From the NCBI GenBank assembly GCA_011009095.1, contig VTPC01089975.1, forward strand, positions 321,644 through 385,643: a stretch of DNA of 64,000 bases. Direction: 5' to 3'. Source of the DNA: Ignelater luminosus (Eukaryota; Arthropoda; Insecta; Coleoptera; Elateridae). Under the pieces are notes generated by a model that was not told the DNA's origin, did no database searches, and saw only the letters and a program-made list of their open reading frames with translations. Below are positions 58,301 through 64,000 of the stretch, piece after piece (position 1 is the first letter of the stretch; every line of letters begins with the position of its first letter). A program made the position numbers and the translations under genes.

Positions 58301-61165
58301 CAAACAAGTTTTTTTTGTTGTTTCATTACATAAATTGGTTTGTCACATAAGAGGTGATTGGTGAAAGAAACGTGGGCGAAAATTTCATTAATATTGTAAC
58401 TGAATCTTTTTGACAGCATCCTTAAGGCGTATAAAATCTCAATATTAAGACATTTTTTCTATATACATTTTGTAACATTGACTAAGTGATTCTCATTTTA
58501 AAATAAATTTACATAAATATATTTTTTTGTATTTGAAAGAATGTGACTTTGCATATTTATCATTTTTTTCAAAAGAACAATAAACACTTAAACTGAGCTT
58601 TAGAAGAACTAATGAAATCTTTTGTGGTATTATCAAGAGTTACATAAGAGTTTATAAATTGCCAAAAACATGACATTAACAAAGCCAGTTGATTGAAATT
58701 GTAACGCATGCAGTCAGATTCTGTAAATAATGATTTTGTAATACCTTGTTTTATTACAGGTCAAACACGATAAAGCTGCATTCAGAAGAACAGAACTGTA
58801 GGATTTTGTGCTGATCAAATTTATAATGGTATTTGGAATGGAGGAAATGGTAGCAGGCTCAGAATCAATGTGGATTTTTTACAATTTGTCAATTGCTAAG
58901 ACAATTTTGATATCAATAATGAAAGAATGTGATCATAATAAGGATGCTCATAAGCCAAATGCTGTACCTGAAAGAAAGAATTTCTTGGCTACACTTGGGT
59001 TTATTTAGAAAAAGAAGAAGATACAATTAAAATGGTTCTTGGGTTATTAAAGAAGATTTGTTCTTTATAAAAGACGCCCTATAGAAAAAAAAATTATATA
59101 AAACACCGTATTCTATTTTTTTTTGTTATCACACACGTCTTTCTTCAGCAGATCTCTAATAGAAGCTAGAAGAAGAAATTTTGGAGATAGTTCTGTACAG
59201 TTTGACACTTCTAAACTGCCATTAATTTATTGTACTATGTGTATTGTACTGAATTACTTCTTGGTAACTTTTGGTTTCGTGACAGAACCAATCATTTCAG
59301 GTCGTGCTGCATTCTCCATACCAAAGAGTAAGTACTTTATGGTTTTTCTTGATTTTGATACTGTTTTTCCTTAGATTATTCCATGTCGTTTCTGTGTTGA
59401 TTGATTCATACTCTATAGATATTACCACCATGTCATATTTTTCCTTAGGCTATTTTAGACATGTGTAGTTCTAATAGGCCCTATTGTCTACTGCCATGTC
59501 TGTTTCCAAGTGCTTCTATATCATTTTGTTTGTTGTTTGCTTTTCAGTGCATTACTTGTTCAAACTAAGTTTTAAAGTTCCGCCATTTACAAGAAATCAA
59601 TGAAACTTTAGAGTTTCATCGTCATTGTTTTTAAATTCATCGTACACATTACTCTTTGAAGATAATGAGTTTATACAGATTTTTACTTAAAAATGCTTCA
59701 TACAACCAAGTAAAGAGTTAAGTGTTTTCAGTAAGAACTACTTTTAGGACCAATAATAGCGATCACATCAGTCATTCTAGTCAAATTTCTAAATCAAACC
59801 AATAGAGAAAAATCGACGTGGTGGTCAGTTACACAAAATCTATTAATTCAATCAAACTTACCTGCTGCTAGCCTTAGAATTAATATTTCTGGATAAGTTT
59901 ACTTAAGTGTTCTTTGTACTTGTGGTTTAGTTGTACGAGCTTTAAATGCCTCCAAAATCTGTGTAATGCACATGCCTCTAGTGTCTGATTGTTATGTTAA
60001 GTTACAAATGGACATTCTTTGATATTTCTTATTTATCTTGTTTTGCTAAATTGTCCTCGACTGCCAAACTACAGTTTGACGGAAGAAATTATATTCGATG
60101 ATCAAGCTTGCTTCAAGAGAGACTCTGTTATATAGAAAAAATTTATACAATTCAAGATCAATACCTTGGTATGTTTTATTATTAAAGACACCAATGCTAG
60201 TTCAAAGTTACTGTCGAATTGTAGACAGTACCAGTGATAGTAATATGCCAGATATAAGACATATGTGTCGTTCATAAGACAGCCTCATGGTAGTCAAAAC
60301 GTGATAGCAAGGCAATAGCCAAGATGAGTAGTTTAACATCAGTATTTTTCAATCTAACCGTTGAGATCTCGTTGGGTATTTCTAGACATATTTGCAATTG
60401 GCAAAAATCATCAACCAATAGATCCTCATGGATTTAGTGAAGATCTTGATCACAACATTTAGTACTAATTTTTTCTGTTTTCTAGGTTGTTCATACTTTT
60501 TGCATCGATGATGTTTGTGGACCAATTGATTTTTCCCAATTGGTCAAACGCCCGAGGTCACTTTGGATTAACAAGGCTTCAGGCTTTTTGATAGACCTGT
60601 TACTTTCAGAAACTTAAAGTTCTTTACTTTAAAATTAACCCAATATTCTTTTGGTCTTTAGAACATTAAGTAGTACATCGAGATGTATGGTTTAGATGTC
60701 TAAAACGGATAACTGCATGGCCTAGCCCAAAGTCCGAGCTTAGACGGAAGTGAGCCGACTTGGGTCGATTGTATTTTCAAGTCTATCAAATTTGGCTTAG
60801 TATTTGAACACTATACCTCTGAAGAAAGTAATTTATTGGAAGATGGATAAGCGATGTAGTATATACAATTCAGTCAATCTTCATTTAATATTGACTGATT
60901 TTAAGTAAATGCTCTGAGAATGGAAAGAGAACTGAAAAGAATGAGTATGAGTAGATCCTATCCTTCTGTAGAACAAATCTCCATATTTGTGTTGGTTGCT
61001 ATTTTTGTCCACAAGAATAAAATTTAAATTTCAGAACATCTATAACGTTTGAATCTTATTTGAGCAAATTATCTCAAGAACTAGCCATAGCGAAGGTGGG
61101 TTTCTTCCAAATACTAATTAATCCCTTTCAGCCTACAAAAGTATACTTAAAGATCTCACGTTTCT
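55311..61165. other. AT-rich DNA, no gene seen
   Basis: About 5.9 kb without a recognised gene. At about 60718-60745 TGGCCTAGCCCAAAGTCCGA resembles the WPAQSPDLN block of Tc1 transposases with a frameshift, but the context does not confirm it. Confidence 0.45.
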
Positions 61166-61170
61166 GTTTT

Positions 61171-61236
61171 TTCTGTTGGTCTCCTCAAAAATCTAAGGAC
61201 CTGCAAAGATCTGAGAAACCATAGAGACCAACAGAA
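61171..61236. repeat. Perfect 13-bp inverted repeat
   Basis: TTCTGTTGGTCTC (61171-61183) and GAGACCAACAGAA (61224-61236) form a hairpin-capable pair with a 40-base loop. It is followed to about 61300 by loosely repeated CCATAGAAACTTGG/TCTATAGAATGCG units. Confidence 0.6.
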
Positions 61237-61309
61237 ACCTAAAAGTCCATAAAGATTAGGTTGTCCATAGAAACTTGGAAGTCTATAGAATGCGAAAATC
61301 CTCAAGCAC

Positions 61310-62459
61310 GTGGATACCTACAAGAACTTATAGTCTCGCAGAATAATAACAGATAAATGCACATCTTGTCAAACGGAAATCTAAAGTAAAAAATAAAGTT
61401 AAGTTCTGCAATCTTCTATCATGGTTTATGAATTTCGATGTATAGGATCGTAGAATGAAGCAATTTATTAATTTATTTGACTTATTGACTGACGATATGG
61501 AGCTTTCGCGATAATCGACCGATTGATCTAACTCTCCAGGATTATTGCTTCCTTTATGTGGTGGCAGAAAATGAACGTACCAATGTCAGAGGTATTATTA
61601 TTCATAAATAAACAAACAAATGATAGATATTGTTGTAGATTCTTACTGCAAGAGCAGGATAGAATTTTGAATCTCATGGCCCCAACTCTTTTTTGTAAGT
61701 ATAAGAGACAAACAAGAGCTCTCCATGGAATTTGTTACCGGATCTCACACTACTGACGTGGTTGACATTATATGCGTTGTATCTATTAGATATAGTATAT
61801 CGTTATGTATTTAATATAATTCAGCAAGTGGAGTTTTTAAATACTGTTAAAATATGTTTCTAAAGATTTTTGAAATTCAGCTTAAGCTCTGAATAGTAGG
61901 TACTTTAAGGCCTTACAGAATGTCAGTGAGAAACATTTTGAAAAATGCTATTTAGATATAAACCAGCAAGTGTTGTTCCAATATAGGAAACTCTAACGTG
62001 CAACGTATAATTGGGCGGGTTTACTAATTAAAGAAAAACGGGCAAGTTGATAATAATAGCGGTAATATTTACGTCCTATTATAATCACTCGAACGGGGTT
62101 TGGTAAATACCTTTTCTCTTTATTACCTGTAGCTTCTGGCATAAGAAATGTTTTACTAAATATATAGATAAAAAAATATTTTGCATACACAAACTCGTTT
62201 GAAATAATAAAACTTGCTAATTTAATTGATTGTTTTGCATAAGAAAGCAGTTAGATAATAGATGTATACAGTTTGTTTTTTAATCAGCAAAGTACCTTTT
62301 CTTTATTAGCTATAAAAGAAGAGTAAGATACTAAAAATATTTCACTCGAGTTATTTTGTTAAATGTTAATAGACACTTATATAGATACACATACATGAAA
62401 GAGATTTTTCTTTAAGTATATCCAATCAGAATTAAAATAACATATAAAAGAAGGTGAAA
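61310..62459. other. AT-rich DNA, no gene seen
   Basis: Nothing recognised. Confidence 0.5.
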
Positions 62460-63400
62460 CGTAAGAAGTTACAAGTTCGGTTGGTTATACGACCACAAAG
62501 AGCTTCTAAAAATATAATCAACAGAGCGCGGAGATACAAGGCAAACTCGAGGCTTCAATCGAGAAGTTGCCGTATGTAAATAAGTCTGAGATAAGAGAAG
62601 AATCCTGCAACCAATCGCAACTGAGTCTGGTAATGAAACTCTGGTTTAGTATTGAACCCGGGAACTATTCAGCAAATGAAGCTGCTGATGGAAAATCAAA
62701 AGGAACGAAGAGGTTTGCTTAAACAGAAACAAACACCGAAGTTATAAAGACCGGGCGGCTCCTTGCCACAAACACAGAATAAACAGCGGGCTGTTCTTAA
62801 ACCTCCGTAATTAATTACGGAATTTCACGGAATTGAAACTATTATTGGTGCTCCTAAAAGCGCTGGATACAAACAAGGCAGTAAAGTTAAGGGGAACGTT
62901 TATTCGAGGATCGAAAAACAAAATCCATGTTGGTGGATTCTTTTTTAACAAAAGGACGACTCGAATAACACGAGTATTGTGTGTGGTGCTGTCAGTTCTA
63001 GCACTGGAAGCCAAGTTTAAATCGGTGTTGGTGTGAATCTCGCGTTTCGGCCCACGGTAAACTTTGTATTACATTGTATTCTGTCGATAAAAACATACAA
63101 TAAACTAACGATTTTCCAACAAATCAACGTTTTGTTGCCATTTGCATACAGAAACCTTGATTTCAGTCGAGTCTCGAACAACCGAGACACTTCTGTACTA
63201 TACTTCAGTGTTTCTGTTCTCCCTTGAACGGAAAATACAATACATTATACTTTTAGAAGTTGTCGTATATCGACTGCTGTTGACAAATGTCCTATTCGTA
63301 TACACAAAGGCTCGATACACGATGCTTTTTTACGATTTCAGAAAGAAAGAATTTCCGTGTTCTCGCTTGACGCTTTAGCGAAGTGCATTCAATCGTTAAT
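62460..63400. promoter_or_regulatory. GC-richer block with homeodomain-type palindrome
   Basis: The sequence is more balanced in composition than its flanks. It contains the perfect 18-bp palindrome TCCGTAATTAATTACGGA (62804-62821), which holds two overlapping TAATTA homeodomain cores in mirror order, as favoured by paired-class homeodomain dimers. Frames of 64-78 codons occur on both strands without known motifs. An enhancer or promoter role is inferred only from composition and the site. Confidence 0.3.
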
Positions 63401-63879
63401 CATTGCATACGGTTCATGTCTTCCACTCGAGTGTTTTCACTTTTTATTTACACTAACAATACTAAGAGCACTTTAAAATGTACTGAATGTTTTTGATTCA
63501 GCTTTAACATTGAAAACCGGCGAAATTAAGAGATCGCAATTTGTTGCTTTTAAAAATGTTTTAATTTTATTTTTTAGAACTTAAAAGTAAAAGTTATTTG
63601 AATAAAAATAAAACCGCTGGAATTTATGTTTAGTCGAAGTCCACTTAACTGGAGGACATAAAAATGGTTTAAGAATAGAAGAAAGTTTAACAAATTAATT
63701 TTTTAAATAGCTCTAATTGATGATTGCGGATTAACACAGAAAAAAAGTAAAAACTTTTAAATTCGAATAAATTAGCTGAACTAAAAAAATAAAAACTGAC
63801 GCAACATTCACAAAAACGAAGTCGACGTTATTATAAGATTCACAAATCAAATAAACCAAAAATGTGTAAAATGCGGGTG
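63401..63879. other. AT-rich DNA, no gene seen
   Basis: AT-rich, nothing recognised up to the transposon end. Confidence 0.5.
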
Positions 63880-64000
63880 TACGAGGGCGGTTCAGTAAGT
63901 ACCCGTGTTTGACGACAGAAGGCGTTCCTGAGGGAAGTTGGTGTTATCATCGTGTGCTGCCATCTATCAAACGACGGTATAACAAATTGCAGACTGATTG
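63880..64000 (+). mobile_element. 5' end of a mariner-type transposon (cut by window end)
   Basis: Starts at TA (63880-63881) with CGAGGGCGGTTCAGTAAGTA, then CCCGTGTTTGACGACAGAAG. The ACGAGGG(n)GGTTC...AGTACCCG form is typical of terminal inverted repeats of insect mariner elements, and the sudden rise in GC content against AT-rich flanks marks a boundary. The transposase and the other end lie beyond the window. Confidence 0.6.

Noticed and set aside
60715-60760. Tc1-like WPAQSPDLN-type stretch
   Set aside because: Needs a frameshift and a changed aspartate, and no neighbouring motif supports it.
1-64000. CRISPR arrays, tRNA or rRNA genes, prokaryotic operons or defence systems
   Set aside because: None seen; no regularly spaced repeats with unique spacers, no cloverleaf sequence recognised by eye, and the sequence is clearly eukaryotic.

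Overview
This window reads as a piece of an insect (arthropod) nuclear genome. It is strongly AT-rich, has very long stretches without open frames, contains no operon-like gene packing, holds a 10-base N gap (12471-12480) from assembly, and carries transposable elements typical of insects: a Jockey-clade LINE, RTE-like LINE remnants, and Tc1/mariner-type DNA transposons with TA target sites. I cannot name the species. I found no complete host protein-coding gene. The only long intact reading frame (48239-50125, minus strand) belongs to a retrotransposon.

Layout. 1-12470: AT-rich DNA with a GC-richer patch near 720-900, a diverged ~420-bp tandem duplication (about 4465-5235), a ~190-bp satellite-like repeat (5455-6800) split by a 773-bp compositionally different insertion (5584-6356), a GC-richer block with a full CRE-type palindrome (about 7981-8240), and a second foreign-looking block (10690-11520). 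12481-23900: mostly featureless, with a TTAGG-like patch (18458-18520), one candidate host exon with good splice signals (21080-21278) and a ~170-bp tandem duplication (23050-23386). 23924-25030: a decayed but structurally almost complete mariner-like transposon with ~71-bp perfectly paired-length terminal inverted repeats. 29040-30450: a CpG-richer block holding the best host-gene signal in the window, an initiator followed by a 5'UTR, ATG AAG and a consensus splice donor.

32590-34080: a decayed RTE-like LINE. 36040-36520: candidate regulatory or promoter DNA. 43170-43345: a Tc1-like transposase scrap. 44719-44814: a tiny inverted-repeat element. 47300-50373: a nested structure in which a 5'-truncated Jockey element with an intact RT frame sits inside another LINE fragment and is bounded by ~200-bp direct repeats. 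54865-55308: an internally deleted transposon that keeps its ends and a transposase C-terminus. 62460-63400: a GC-richer block with an 18-bp perfect palindrome. 63880-64000: the start of another mariner-type element that runs off the window.

How it works together: most recognisable content is mobile DNA in various states of decay. The GC-richer islands at 720-900, 7981-8240, 21080-21278, 29040-30450, 36040-36520 and 62460-63400 are the likely host parts (promoters, UTR exons, enhancers). Their genes, if any, have their main coding exons outside the window or in exons too short to recognise here. No prokaryote-type defence system, CRISPR array or gene cluster is present.
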